A DNA stretch of 39,992 nt from Ruminococcus sp. (GTDB lineage Bacteria; Bacillota; Clostridia; Oscillospirales; Ruminococcaceae): NCBI GenBank assembly GCA_017543595.1, contig JAFYFU010000002.1, positions 1-39,992 of the forward strand. The letters are read 5' to 3'. Made by a program: the position numbers and the translations under genes. Below, in pieces: positions 23,797-32,442 of the stretch. Numbering within the stretch: the first letter of the stretch is position 1; every line of letters starts with the position of its first letter. The notes under the pieces were generated by a model that was not told the DNA's origin, searched no databases, and saw nothing but the letters and a program-made list of their open reading frames with translations.

Positions 23797-23842
23797 TTGT
23801 ATACACCCACAGAAAATTCCAACGGTATTTTTTATATATTGG

Positions 23843-26083
23843 TTAAAACGTCAATTGATTTGCGTCACCGAGTTCCTTTGCAGGTTTTCCCGCAGCAGGC
23901 ACGGCATTTGCACGGTATTTTTCAAAGTCGGCGGTATTCTCCGCAGGGATAATTTTTGCGGAGGCAAGCACGGCATTTTTTTTCAGATTTATAATCTGCA
24001 CGCCCTGAGAATCCCTTGTTGATTTCTGCAATATCAGCGAAGAATTGAAAAGAATCGTATGACCGCCCGATGCCCTTACAAGTATATCACAGTCATCGGG
24101 AACAAACAATGCCGAAACAAGGGGCGATTTGTCGGAATACGCTTTCATAAGCTTACGGCGGTTTGTTTTTGTCTCATAGGATTTAAGGGGGACTTTTGCG
24201 GCTTTTCCGTTTTCAAAGAAGAAAAGCATATATCCGCTGTAATCGGTTGTCGGGACAAGGAATTTAAGGCTTTCGCCCTCGTCAAATCCGAGTTTTGCGG
24301 GGATATAGTCGCCCATAACGCTTGCTTTTGTATCGTCAAAAGAGCTTGCCTTTGACTTGTAAGCCTGCGCCATATCGGAGAAGAAAATCAAATCCGTTTT
24401 GTTTGTCGCCTCAAAATTCTGAACTATGCTGTCTCCCTCTTTGAGTTTATGTTCACTGCTCATTCTGAGCGACTGCGGAGTTATTTTCTTGAAATATCCG
24501 CTTTCGGAGACAAAAATATTAACGGGATAGTCGGGTGTATCATCAGCAATTTCTTCTTCCTGAACATCAGACTGATAATAGAAAAGAGTTTTTCTGGGCT
24601 GTGCGTAATTTTTAACAACGTCTTTTAATTCTTTTACTATTATTTTTCTTATTTTTTTCCTGTCCTGCAAAACATCTTCCATTTCGGCAATATCGGCTTT
24701 AAGGCTGTCAATTTCCTCAATTCTGCGGAGGATATACTGTCTGTTGATGTTTCTGAGTTTTATTTCCGCAACATATTCCGCCTGAATTTCGTCAATGCCG
24801 AAATTTTTCATAAGATTCGGGACAACTTCCGATTCCTTTTCGGTTTCACGGATAATTTTTATAGCCTTGTCCAAGTCAAGAAGAATTTTTGAAAGTGCTT
24901 CAAGGAGGTGGAGTTTTTCTTTTTTCTTCTGCAAATCGAAATATGTGCGTCTTTTTATGCACTCCTCACGGAAAGCAGTCCATTCCGTCAGAATCTCACG
25001 CACACCCATGACTTTCGGAGTACCTGCGATAAGTATGTTAAAATTACAGGGATAGCTGTCCTGCAAGGGCGTAAGCCTGAAAAGTTTCTGCATGAGTTTT
25101 TCGGGGTCAGTGCCACGTTTCAAATCTATTGCAATTTTAAGACCGTCAATGTCGGTTTCGTCACGGATATAGGAAATCTCCCTGATTTTCCCCTGTTTTA
25201 CCAAATCAACTATTTTGTCAATAACCGCCTCAATTGTAGTGGTATAAGGGATTTCTGTTATTTCGACACAGTTTGCGGACTTGTCGTAATTATATTTTGA
25301 ACGGATTTTAACGCTTCCCCTGCCCGTTTCGTAAATTTTTTTAAGTTCGTCCTCATCATAGAGCATAAAGCCTCCGCCGGGAAAATCAGGACCTTTGAGC
25401 GTTGACAATATATCATGATTCGGATTTTTCATAAGTTCTATTGTAGTTTCGCATACTTCTTTCAGATTGAACGGGCATACATTGCTTGCCATTGAAACGG
25501 CTATACCCGTATTTGAATTTACAAGCACTGTCGGGAAAGTCGCAGGCAAAAGAGTAGGTTCTTGCATTGTATTGTCATAATTCGGGACAAAATCAACTGT
25601 TTCCCTGTCAATATCACGGAAAAGCTCATTACATATTTTTTCAAGCTTGACTTCCGTGTATCTGGGTGCGGCGAAATGCATTTTGCTTGAATATTGCTTT
25701 CCGAAATTTCCCTTTGAATCTATATAAGGGTGCAGGAGGGATTCATTTCCCCTTGTCATGCGGACAAGAGTTTCATATATAGCCTGGTCGCCGTGGGGAT
25801 TCAATTTCATTGTTTCGCCGACAACGTTTGCAGACTTTGAACGTTCCTTATCGGGGTTAAGGAGTCCTCTTTTGTACATCATATAGAGCAGTTTTCTGTG
25901 AGAGGGCTTAAAACCGTCTATTTCGGGCAAAGCCCTTGATATTATAACGCTCATCGCATAGGGCATATAATTCTTTTTGAGAGTATCGGTAATTTTCTCA
26001 TCAACGATACTTCCCGAACCTTCTATATAAGCCTCATGTTTGAATACAGGTTTTTTATTTTTTATTTCTTTTTTTCTTGCCAT
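23843..26083 (-). CDS. Type IIA topoisomerase subunit A, topoisomerase IV-like (ParC-like)
   Basis: 746 residues; breaks and rejoins DNA as the A subunit of a type IIA topoisomerase. It has the usual N-terminus (MPYAMSVIISRALPEIDGFKPSHRKLLYMMY), the catalytic tyrosine in FAAPRYTEVKL, the coiled-coil hinge (NFGIDEIQAEYVAEIKLRNINRQYI) and a C-terminal beta-pinwheel region (for example TRDSQGVQIINL). The QRRGGKG box that enables gyrase to wrap DNA is not seen, which favours a decatenase of topoisomerase IV type or a clostridial paralogue. Read from AGGAG 8 bases upstream. Last gene of a three-gene operon with subunit B and a membrane protein. Confidence 0.88.
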   Translation of the reverse strand: MARKKEIKNKKPVFKHEAYIEGSGSIVDEKITDTLKKNYMPYAMSVIISRALPEIDGFKPSHRKLLYMMYKRGLLNPDKERSKSANVVGETMKLNPHGDQAIYETLVRMTRGNESLLHPYIDSKGNFGKQYSSKMHFAAPRYTEVKLEKICNELFRDIDRETVDFVPNYDNTMQEPTLLPATFPTVLVNSNTGIAVSMASNVCPFNLKEVCETTIELMKNPNHDILSTLKGPDFPGGGFMLYDEDELKKIYETGRGSVKIRSKYNYDKSANCVEITEIPYTTTIEAVIDKIVDLVKQGKIREISYIRDETDIDGLKIAIDLKRGTDPEKLMQKLFRLTPLQDSYPCNFNILIAGTPKVMGVREILTEWTAFREECIKRRTYFDLQKKKEKLHLLEALSKILLDLDKAIKIIRETEKESEVVPNLMKNFGIDEIQAEYVAEIKLRNINRQYILRRIEEIDSLKADIAEMEDVLQDRKKIRKIIVKELKDVVKNYAQPRKTLFYYQSDVQEEEIADDTPDYPVNIFVSESGYFKKITPQSLRMSSEHKLKEGDSIVQNFEATNKTDLIFFSDMAQAYKSKASSFDDTKASVMGDYIPAKLGFDEGESLKFLVPTTDYSGYMLFFFENGKAAKVPLKSYETKTNRRKLMKAYSDKSPLVSALFVPDDCDILVRASGGHTILFNSSLILQKSTRDSQGVQIINLKKNAVLASAKIIPAENTADFEKYRANAVPAAGKPAKELGDANQLTF

Positions 26084-26102
26084 TTCTATCTCCTGTTTAT
26101 AA

Positions 26103-27197
26103 TTATTTTTTATATTCGCTGTACTGTACAGCTATTCTGTTTTCGGGCTGTTTATCGAACAAATAAAGCACAAACACAAAAAGCCATTCAAGGGGTTTCA
26201 TTAAAATATATACTATATCAGCCCTTAAAGGCGTTGTGATATGCTTTGAAATCGGATAGCCGTATTTGTTATAAAAATTTCTTATTTTCCTGTGAATTTT
26301 CGGAACTCTCTCCGCAATTAAATCCTCAAAGGCATTTGCTGCGGCAAGCTGACGGTTCACAAGAATAATATTTTTTCCTCTTTTGCCGTAGCGTAAGGGC
26401 TTTACCAGTTTTTTATGACCTCCTGCGGCAACGGTGCATAAATAATGCCCGTCATGTTCAAGGGGCGGAGGCGGCTGCTGCATTGAAAAAGTCCAGTCCG
26501 CAGTATCTGTAAATACCTTTATAAAGCCGTCCGCACCCTGTCCGAAAAGTATATAAAGAACCTCAATTATAACCGCTATGGGCAGTATCATCATAAAGCA
26601 GAAAGATGTCATTTTTGAGATATCCCTGCATTTTTCGGCGAGTTTTTCGGCGAATTTATTTCTGTAAACTCTTTCGGTATCGTTTGCGATTCTGACATTT
26701 TCGGTTATATGAACTCTTGTCCGCCTTGCGAATATAAGTAAAAGATTTGCATAATATACCCATGCCATAAGGTCAATAAAACTGTAATCCGCCATAAGCT
26801 GAATATTTATCAGCAGGAATATTATAAGCCCGACCGCTGACATGGATATTGCAAATGCCGAAAGTATCGGAGTGAAATTTTTCGGATTCACAAATATAAG
26901 TATCAGAAATGCAATAATCGTAAAAAACGCTGCTATCCATATAACATCGGTATATTTTGAGCTTAAAAGCTCATGCTTGCTTCCGACATATACAGGTTCA
27001 GACCAGTATTTTTCGGATATTTCGTGTGCTGCAACCAGCAAACTCCAACAGAATCCGCCAAAGGCACAGGTCACAAAGTCGGAAATACTCTTTTCTTCGT
27101 CAGCTTTAAGAAATAGTTTTACATTTACATAAGTCAGATAAAAAGGATATATCAGAAAAAGCAGGATAAAAATAAAACCGCCAATTCCTGAAACCAT
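26103..27197 (-). CDS. Multi-pass membrane protein between topoisomerase subunits (DUF6688-like)
   Basis: 364 residues, with hydrophobic segments near 3-24, 40-58, 84-105, 110-132 and 205-226. The C-terminal third is soluble and shows conserved-looking motifs: QQPPPPLEHDGHYLCTVAA, GHKKLVKPLRYGKRG, NKYGYPISKHI and PLEWLFVFVLYLFDKQPENR. It looks like the uncharacterised DUF6688 group; that name is from memory and should be checked. Start at MVSGIGG is set by AGGAGG 7 bases upstream; the 33 in-frame residues before it are translated repeat. Its place between the two subunits, 19 bases before subunit A, suggests co-expression with them. No function can be given. Confidence 0.7.
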   Translation of the reverse strand: MVSGIGGFIFILLFLIYPFYLTYVNVKLFLKADEEKSISDFVTCAFGGFCWSLLVAAHEISEKYWSEPVYVGSKHELLSSKYTDVIWIAAFFTIIAFLILIFVNPKNFTPILSAFAISMSAVGLIIFLLINIQLMADYSFIDLMAWVYYANLLLIFARRTRVHITENVRIANDTERVYRNKFAEKLAEKCRDISKMTSFCFMMILPIAVIIEVLYILFGQGADGFIKVFTDTADWTFSMQQPPPPLEHDGHYLCTVAAGGHKKLVKPLRYGKRGKNIILVNRQLAAANAFEDLIAERVPKIHRKIRNFYNKYGYPISKHITTPLRADIVYILMKPLEWLFVFVLYLFDKQPENRIAVQYSEYKK

Positions 27198-27209
27198 AGC
27201 CAACCTCCT

Positions 27210-27360
27210 ATTCAAAATCGTCAGATTTGCACTTTGGGCTTGCTTATATTTAAAATGGGGGGAAGCCGCCCTTTGTAATCTTGTGCTTTCGTTCACTGCA
27301 CTGCGTTCCGTTCACTTTCAGCACAAGGGGCGGCTTTTATCCCCCCAAGCCCCCCTTATT
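27210..27360 (-). repeat. Composite type A/type B element upstream of the membrane protein gene
   Basis: Beside the AGGAGG (27204-27209) is one type A arm (in gene sense GTGCAAATCTGACGATTTTGAAT). Next to it is a type B hairpin: GGGGGG 27257-27262 with CCCCCC 27341-27346, GCCGCCC 27265-27271 with GGGCGGC 27328-27334, TTGTGCT 27281-27287 with AGCACAA 27320-27326. The far type A arm and its AGGAGG are missing. It fills the whole gap between the topoisomerase subunit B gene and the membrane protein gene. Confidence 0.8.
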
Positions 27361-27372
27361 ATAATTCCGAAT

Positions 27373-29352
27373 TTATGAAATATCCGCAAGTTCGAGGTAA
27401 TCCGCACCGTATTCGGATATATAGTCTTTTCTGCCCTGCAAATCATCTCCGAGGAGCATTTCAAAAACTTCCGCAGATTCGGTTATATCATCGGCAGTAA
27501 CCTTGATAAGTCTGCGTGTTTCGGGGTTCATGGTAGTTAAACTCATCATGTCGGGTTCATTTTCGCCGAGACCTTTTGAACGCTGAATAGTATATTTTTT
27601 ATTTTTGAGTTCATTGAGTATGCGCTGTTTTTCATGCTCGGTATAGGCAAAATAAGTTTTTTCCTTAGTATTTATCTCAAAGAGAGGAGATTCCGCAATA
27701 TAAACATATCCCTGCTCTATAAGCGTAGGTGTCAGGCGGTAGAGCATTGTAAGAATCAGGGTTCTTATCTGAAAGCCGTCAACGTCTGCATCAGTGCATA
27801 TTACTATCTTATTCCAGCGGAAATTTTCTATGTTGAAAGTTGAAAGTTCCTTATTTGCCTTTGAAGTGACTTCAACTCCGCAGCCGAGAACTTTTATCAA
27901 ATCGGTTATTATTTCGCTCTTGAAAATTTTGGCATAGTCTGCTTTAAGGCAGTTGAGAATTTTTCCTCTTACGGGGATTACAGCCTGAAATTCCGCATCA
28001 CGGGCGAGTTTTACCGAGCCGAGGGCTGAATCTCCCTCAACGATATATATTTCACGCCTTGAAACGTCCTTTGTACGGCAGTCCACGAATTTTTCAACCA
28101 TATTCGAGAGGTCAATAGTTCCCGTAAGTTTTTTTCTTACGTTAAGCCTTACTCTTTCGGCATTTTCACGGCTTCTCTTGTTTATAAGTACCTGTTCGGC
28201 TATTTTTCGGGCTTCATCGGGATTCTCTATGAAATACACTTCAAGATTGTGCCTTAGAAATTCCGTCATAGCCTCACGGATAAATTTATTTGTTATAGCT
28301 TTTTTAGTCTGGTTTTCGTAGGAAGTCTGCGTTGAAAATGATGACGACACAAGCACAAGACATTCCTCAACATCATTGTAATTTATTTTTCCCTCATTCT
28401 TCTGATAGGCGTTGTTCTGCTTCAAATAAGCGTCTATCTGTGCGACAAAGGCACGTTTCACGGCATCTTCGGGAGAACCGCCGTGTTCGAGAAAGCTTGA
28501 ATTGTGATAGTATTCGGTAAGCTTTATTTTATTTGAAAAAGTAAGTGCAACATCAAGCTTTACTTTATATTCGGGCTTGTCCTCACGGTCTTTTCCGATT
28601 TTTTCGGCAGTCCAGTGCTGAATTGAAGTCAGTGAAATTTCTCCTGCCATTTCCTTTACATAGTCTGTTATGCCGTTTTCGTAGATAAATTCTTTTTCTT
28701 CAAATTCTCCGTTTTCGTTTTCAGACCTGAACACAAATAATATATTCGGGTTTACGACTGCCTGTCTTTTGAGAATATCAAAGAAATACTCATCTGACAC
28801 GGCTATATCTGTAAATACTTCCAAATCGGGCTTCCAGCGAGTTTTAGTACCCGTCTGTTTTTTTCTGCACGGAGATTTTTCAAGACCGCCGATATTTTCG
28901 CCCTTTTCAAAATGCAGATTATATTTGAATCCGTCACGGATAACCTCAACGTCCATAAATTCAGAGGCAAACTGAGTTGCACAAAGTCCCAGTCCGTTAA
29001 GACCGAGCGAAAACTCATAGGATTCCGCATTGTTGTCATACTTACCGCCTGCATAGAGTTCGCAGTAGACAAGTTCCCAGTTGTAACGCTGTTCGTTGTT
29101 GTTGAAATCAACGGGACAGCCTCTGCCGAAATCCTCAACTTCTATTTCATGATTCCTGTAATGAGTGATTATTATTTTATTTCCGTAACCTGCACGGGCT
29201 TCATCAATTGAGTTTGAAATAACTTCAAATACAGAGTGTTCACAGCCGTCAAGACCGTCCGAACCGAAAATGACCGCAGGACGTTTTCTTACCTTGTCAG
29301 CACCTTTAAGCATTGTAATGCTGTCGTTGCCGTAATCTGTTTTCTTAGCCAT
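27373..29352 (-). CDS. Type IIA topoisomerase subunit B, topoisomerase IV-like (ParE-like)
   Basis: 659 residues; ATPase subunit that partners the A subunit encoded 1.3 kb downstream. GHKL ATPase motifs are SVFEVISNSIDEARAG, VEDFGRGCPVD and SLGLNGLGLC; the TOPRIM domain shows YIVEGDSALGSVKLARD and the metal motif CTDADVDGFQIRT; the end has RSKGLGENEPDMM. The length fits ParE or short GyrB. The N-terminal start MAKKTDYGNDSI has AGGAGAT 6 bases upstream. The type (gyrase or topoisomerase IV) is set mainly by the partner, which lacks the gyrase box. First gene of the operon. Confidence 0.9.
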   Translation of the reverse strand: MAKKTDYGNDSITMLKGADKVRKRPAVIFGSDGLDGCEHSVFEVISNSIDEARAGYGNKIIITHYRNHEIEVEDFGRGCPVDFNNNEQRYNWELVYCELYAGGKYDNNAESYEFSLGLNGLGLCATQFASEFMDVEVIRDGFKYNLHFEKGENIGGLEKSPCRKKQTGTKTRWKPDLEVFTDIAVSDEYFFDILKRQAVVNPNILFVFRSENENGEFEEKEFIYENGITDYVKEMAGEISLTSIQHWTAEKIGKDREDKPEYKVKLDVALTFSNKIKLTEYYHNSSFLEHGGSPEDAVKRAFVAQIDAYLKQNNAYQKNEGKINYNDVEECLVLVSSSFSTQTSYENQTKKAITNKFIREAMTEFLRHNLEVYFIENPDEARKIAEQVLINKRSRENAERVRLNVRKKLTGTIDLSNMVEKFVDCRTKDVSRREIYIVEGDSALGSVKLARDAEFQAVIPVRGKILNCLKADYAKIFKSEIITDLIKVLGCGVEVTSKANKELSTFNIENFRWNKIVICTDADVDGFQIRTLILTMLYRLTPTLIEQGYVYIAESPLFEINTKEKTYFAYTEHEKQRILNELKNKKYTIQRSKGLGENEPDMMSLTTMNPETRRLIKVTADDITESAEVFEMLLGDDLQGRKDYISEYGADYLELADIS

Positions 29353-29420
29353 ATATCTATCTCCTTTTAATAATTCGGAATTATTTTTCTGAATTTGTCA
29401 CTTACAGCTCAGTAATTTTT

Positions 29421-29524
29421 TTTAGAGGATTGAGAGGATAACACCCATTTTCAAACTCTTTTATAATTTTTTTCTTTTTTTTGAAAGAAGTTATAAAACC
29501 CTCAAATCCTCTCAACCCTCTAAA
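29421..29524. repeat. Long imperfect inverted repeat in a divergent intergenic region
   Basis: Outer arms TTTAGAGGATTGAGAGGAT (29421-29439) and its complement with one mismatch (29506-29524); inner arms TTTTATAA (29459-29466) and TTATAAAA (29491-29498). The centre is a T-rich stretch. Unlike types A and B. Could be a terminator-like structure or another repeat family; no second copy was seen in this window. Confidence 0.6.
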
Positions 29525-29540
29525 TTTTTCAGATTTATTT

Positions 29541-29600
29541 AATATCATCAAATTTGCGCTTTTGTGGCTTGACTTTTATTTTGAATGGGAAAAGTCCCCC
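29541..29600 (-). repeat. Degraded type A/type B element fragment
   Basis: In minus sense it ends GCGCAAATTTGATGATATTAAAT, matching a type A right end, preceded by CAAGCCACAAAA and by CCCATTCAAAATAAAAG, as at a type B/type A junction. No AGGAGG follows, and it lies about 190 bases upstream of the topoisomerase subunit B start. Confidence 0.6.
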
Positions 29601-29672
29601 TCAGAATAAACATACCATAATATTGTAACACAAAACTTTTGTTTTTGCAACTGTTTTTTTCAAAGAAAATTA

Positions 29673-29701
29673 TTGACAAATCTCATCTGTCATAATATAA
29701 T
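29673..29701 (+). promoter_or_regulatory. Consensus sigma-A promoter of the hexapeptide transferase gene
   Basis: -35 TTGACA (29673-29678), 17-base spacer, -10 TATAAT (29696-29701). Both hexamers are perfect. Confidence 0.85.
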
Positions 29702-29755
29702 ATATTTAGTCGGCATTTTCAGGTGTCCGAAAAAAATTTAATTTTGGAGATTATT

Positions 29756-30421
29756 ATGGAAAATATAAAGATTACAGAACTTTTTGACCTCACACATACA
29801 ATCGCCGCTGATTACTTAAATCAGTTCACATACCCTTGGGAAGCTCTCAAAGGCATAAGCGAATTTATAATAAGCATCGGAAAAACTTTAAGCCCCGATG
29901 AGTATGACAATCCCTCGGAAAATGTCTGGATTCACAAGACCGCCAAAGTTTTCCCCTCCGCATATATAGGCTCTCCCTGCATTATCGGTGCGGATACGGA
30001 AGTCCGCCACTGTGCATTCATAAGAGGAAGTGCCTTGATAGGCAAAAACTGCGTTATCGGAAATTCCGTTGAACTTAAAAACGTCATTATTTTTGACAAT
30101 GTTCAGACACCGCATTACAACTATGTCGGTGACAGTATTCTCGGCTATAAATCCCATATGGGCGCAGGTTCGATAACTTCAAACGTAAAATCCGACAAGA
30201 CCAATGTCGTTATAAAATCAAATAATGAAGAAATAGTAACGGGTATCAAGAAAATAGGCGCAATGCTCGGAGATTTCGTTGAAGTCGGCTGTAACAGCGT
30301 CCTCAACCCCGGAACTATCGTAGGAAGAAATTCAAGTATCTACCCCACAAGCTGCGTAAGAGGAGTTATCCCCGAAAACAGCATATGCAAGACAAGCGGT
30401 GTAACTGTCATAAAAAAATAA
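29756..30421 (+). CDS. Left-handed beta-helix (hexapeptide repeat) transferase-like protein
   Basis: 221 residues. After a helical N-terminal part (ELFDLTHTIAADYLNQFTYPWEAL) comes a hexapeptide-repeat beta-helix (VWIHKTAKVFPSAYIGSPCIIGADTEVRHCAFIRGSALIGKNCVIG) and a second helix stretch (GCNSVLNPGTIVGRNSSIYPTS). The layout resembles the acetyltransferase half of GlmU and related sugar-nucleotide proteins (SILGYKSHMGAGSITSNVKSD), without a nucleotidyltransferase domain. It probably acts on a sugar phosphate or nucleotide sugar; the substrate cannot be given. The start at MENIKI is supported by TTGGAG 7 bases upstream; an in-frame ATG 33 bases earlier lacks a ribosome site. Confidence 0.78.
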   Translation: MENIKITELFDLTHTIAADYLNQFTYPWEALKGISEFIISIGKTLSPDEYDNPSENVWIHKTAKVFPSAYIGSPCIIGADTEVRHCAFIRGSALIGKNCVIGNSVELKNVIIFDNVQTPHYNYVGDSILGYKSHMGAGSITSNVKSDKTNVVIKSNNEEIVTGIKKIGAMLGDFVEVGCNSVLNPGTIVGRNSSIYPTSCVRGVIPENSICKTSGVTVIKK

Positions 30422-30522
30422 CCTTTTTTCAGCAAAAATATGTCAGATAATTACTTTTGTGTAAGATTAATGTTCATTTTGTGACTTTTTTTAAAATTAT
30501 TGATTACAAATTTGCAAGTGTC

Positions 30523-30551
30523 TTGACAAATCGCTCGCTCTTGTGTATAAT
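30523..30551 (+). promoter_or_regulatory. Consensus sigma-A promoter of the cohesin-like lipoprotein gene
   Basis: -35 TTGACA (30523-30528), 17-base spacer, -10 TATAAT (30546-30551), about 50 bases before the start codon, which follows GAAAGGA. Confidence 0.85.
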
Positions 30552-30601
30552 TAGTATGTAAATAAAGTCTGTAAGATTACAGAAACGAAAGGAACAGAAA
30601 A

Positions 30602-31621
30602 ATGAAAAATATTACAAGAAAAATAGTTGCTATCGCTGTACTTCTCTGTGTGGCTGCATCGGGCATTGTTTCGTGCGGTTCTTCAAATAAGGAAAGCGAA
30701 AGCGAAGCTCCGAAGGCAACAGAAGCTCCCGTGCTTAATTTCCCGTTTGAAATCGGTACTGCCGCTCCTGATGAGTCAGACGATTCCCTCAATGTCGCTG
30801 ACCCCACGGAAGCTCCCTCAGATTCCGAAGGTTCGTCCGAAAGTGCAGAAACCGAACCCCCTGTAACGGAAATCCGGAAAGTAACCGATGAAAAAGGTCA
30901 GAATGTAACCGAAGTTGTACCCGTTACCGATGCAAAGGGTCAGCCCGTAACAAAGGCTGACGGTCAGCAGGAAACTCAGGTTGTTGAAGTTACAAGCGTT
31001 TACGTTGCAAACAGCATTACTCCTCATTCCGAAAATGACCCCAACAGAAACAGCAACAATAACAACAACAGCAGTAATAACAGCTCAACAACAACCCCAA
31101 GCGGCAATTCGGGTTCAACAGCTTCCGACAGCGGAAACTCCGAATATCAGCCGAGCATTGACGGAAGATATGCTATGTGGCTTGACATCTCAAAGGACGA
31201 AAACTTCCTCTTTGAAGGTAAGTTTATAAAAATCACTTTCAAGATAAAAGACGATACTCCCGACGGAGATTACAGAGTAAGAATTTCTCCCGACCTCTCA
31301 AATATCGCAGGTCAGACAGTAAATCCCGGAAAAGTTGTTGACGGTACTATAAGAGTAAACAAGGGCGATATCGAACCCGCAGATGATACAGATTCAACAA
31401 AGGATTACTACTACGGCGACAATGTTGCCTGCAAACAGGGCGATACCATTGATTATTACCTCAATGTAAAGAATAATACAGGTCTTGCCGCTTTCTGCGT
31501 ATGGTTCTATTATGACAAAAATGCTATGGAACTCGTAAGCGCAGAACCTACGGGCGAATTTGCCGAAATCGCCGCACAGTCTCCTGAATTTGGTGCTGCA
31601 CCCAGTCAGGCTGCCGAATAA
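30602..31621 (+). CDS. Lipoprotein with cohesin-like halves in swapped order
   Basis: 339 residues. Lipoprotein signal ending GIVSC with Cys25 as the lipidation site. Residues 26-180 are a low-complexity linker rich in Ser, Glu, Thr and Asn, with repeats of the type VTDxKGQxVT. Residues about 181-250 (FEGKFIKITFKIKDDTPDGDYRVRIS, ending VVDGTIRV) look like the second half of a cohesin domain; residues about 275-330 (QGDTIDYYLNVKNNTGLAAFCVWFYYDKNAMELVSAEPTG) look like the first half. The order is thus reversed relative to normal cohesins. It may be a circularly permuted cohesin or the remains of two. If it folds it could tether dockerin proteins to the membrane. The assignment is by pattern only. 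Confidence 0.75.
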   Translation: MKNITRKIVAIAVLLCVAASGIVSCGSSNKESESEAPKATEAPVLNFPFEIGTAAPDESDDSLNVADPTEAPSDSEGSSESAETEPPVTEIRKVTDEKGQNVTEVVPVTDAKGQPVTKADGQQETQVVEVTSVYVANSITPHSENDPNRNSNNNNNSSNNSSTTTPSGNSGSTASDSGNSEYQPSIDGRYAMWLDISKDENFLFEGKFIKITFKIKDDTPDGDYRVRISPDLSNIAGQTVNPGKVVDGTIRVNKGDIEPADDTDSTKDYYYGDNVACKQGDTIDYYLNVKNNTGLAAFCVWFYYDKNAMELVSAEPTGEFAEIAAQSPEFGAAPSQAAE

Positions 31622-31635
31622 TAATATAAAAAATC

Positions 31636-31666
31636 AAGGACTTGCAAAACGCAAGTCCTTTTTTCT
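31636..31666. terminator. Terminator between the lipoprotein gene and the trp operon
   Basis: Perfect 10-bp stem AAGGACTTGC (31636-31645) with GCAAGTCCTT (31651-31660), 5-base loop, then TTTTCTT on the plus strand. On the minus strand the tract after it is TGATTTTTTATATT, so it also serves trpA. Confidence 0.88.
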
Positions 31667-32442
31667 TATGCCTCCGAAACTGCCTGTTTCATGCTTTTAA
31701 CATATTCGCCTATGTAAGACGGCGCATCTTTTCCGTATTTTTCGAGGAGTTTTATTATTGCCGAGCCGACAATAGCACCGTCCGAAAGACCTGCCATTTT
31801 CTTTGCCTGTTCGGGCTTTGAAATTCCGAAACCTACCGCACAGGGAATATCCGTATTTTCACGGATTATTTTCACTATCTCGCCTATATCGGTATTTATT
31901 TCACTTCTCATGCCTGTAACTCCGAGACTTGAAACGACATATATAAATCCGTCTGCTTCTTTGGCTATCATTTTTATTCTGCCTGCGGAAGTCGGTGCGA
32001 TAAGAGAAATCAAATCTATTCCGTACTGTTTCGCAACAGCCGAAAATTCGCCTTTTTCCTCAAAGGGCAAATCGGGGAGGATTATTCCGCCCACGCCCGT
32101 TTCACAGCACCTTGCCATGAATCTTTCCGCATCATAGGAATACACAACATTTGCATAGGTCATGAATACAAACGGAATTTTTACATCTCTGCGGAGTTCC
32201 GCAACAAAGTCAAATATTTTATCAGTAGTTATTCCGCCCGCAAGCGCACGGATATTCGCACCCTGAATTACAGGACCTTCCGCTGTCGGGTCTGAAAAAG
32301 GTATTCCGAGTTCGATTAAATCCGCACCATTTTCAGCCATTTCACGGATTGCCTTTGCAGTAGTTTCAAGGTCGGGGTCTCCGCAGGTTATAAAAGGTAT
32401 AAATGCCTTGCCGTTTTCAAAAGCTTTTCTTATATCACTCAT
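31666..32442 (-). CDS. trpA: Tryptophan synthase alpha chain
   Basis: 258 residues. Cleaves indole-3-glycerol phosphate to indole for the beta chain. The TIM barrel shows the catalytic Glu and Asp in [19 protein letters not shown], and phosphate-binding [10 protein letters not shown] and GAIVGSAI. Start at MSDIRKAF with AGGAG 9 bases upstream; it overlaps the end of trpB by 8 bases (ATGAGTGA), pointing to translational coupling of the two subunits. Last gene of trpEGDCFBA. Confidence 0.96.
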   Translation of the reverse strand: MSDIRKAFENGKAFIPFITCGDPDLETTAKAIREMAENGADLIELGIPFSDPTAEGPVIQGANIRALAGGITTDKIFDFVAELRRDVKIPFVFMTYANVVYSYDAERFMARCCETGVGGIILPDLPFEEKGEFSAVAKQYGIDLISLIAPTSAGRIKMIAKEADGFIYVVSSLGVTGMRSEINTDIGEIVKIIRENTDIPCAVGFGISKPEQAKKMAGLSDGAIVGSAIIKLLEKYGKDAPSYIGEYVKSMKQAVSEA

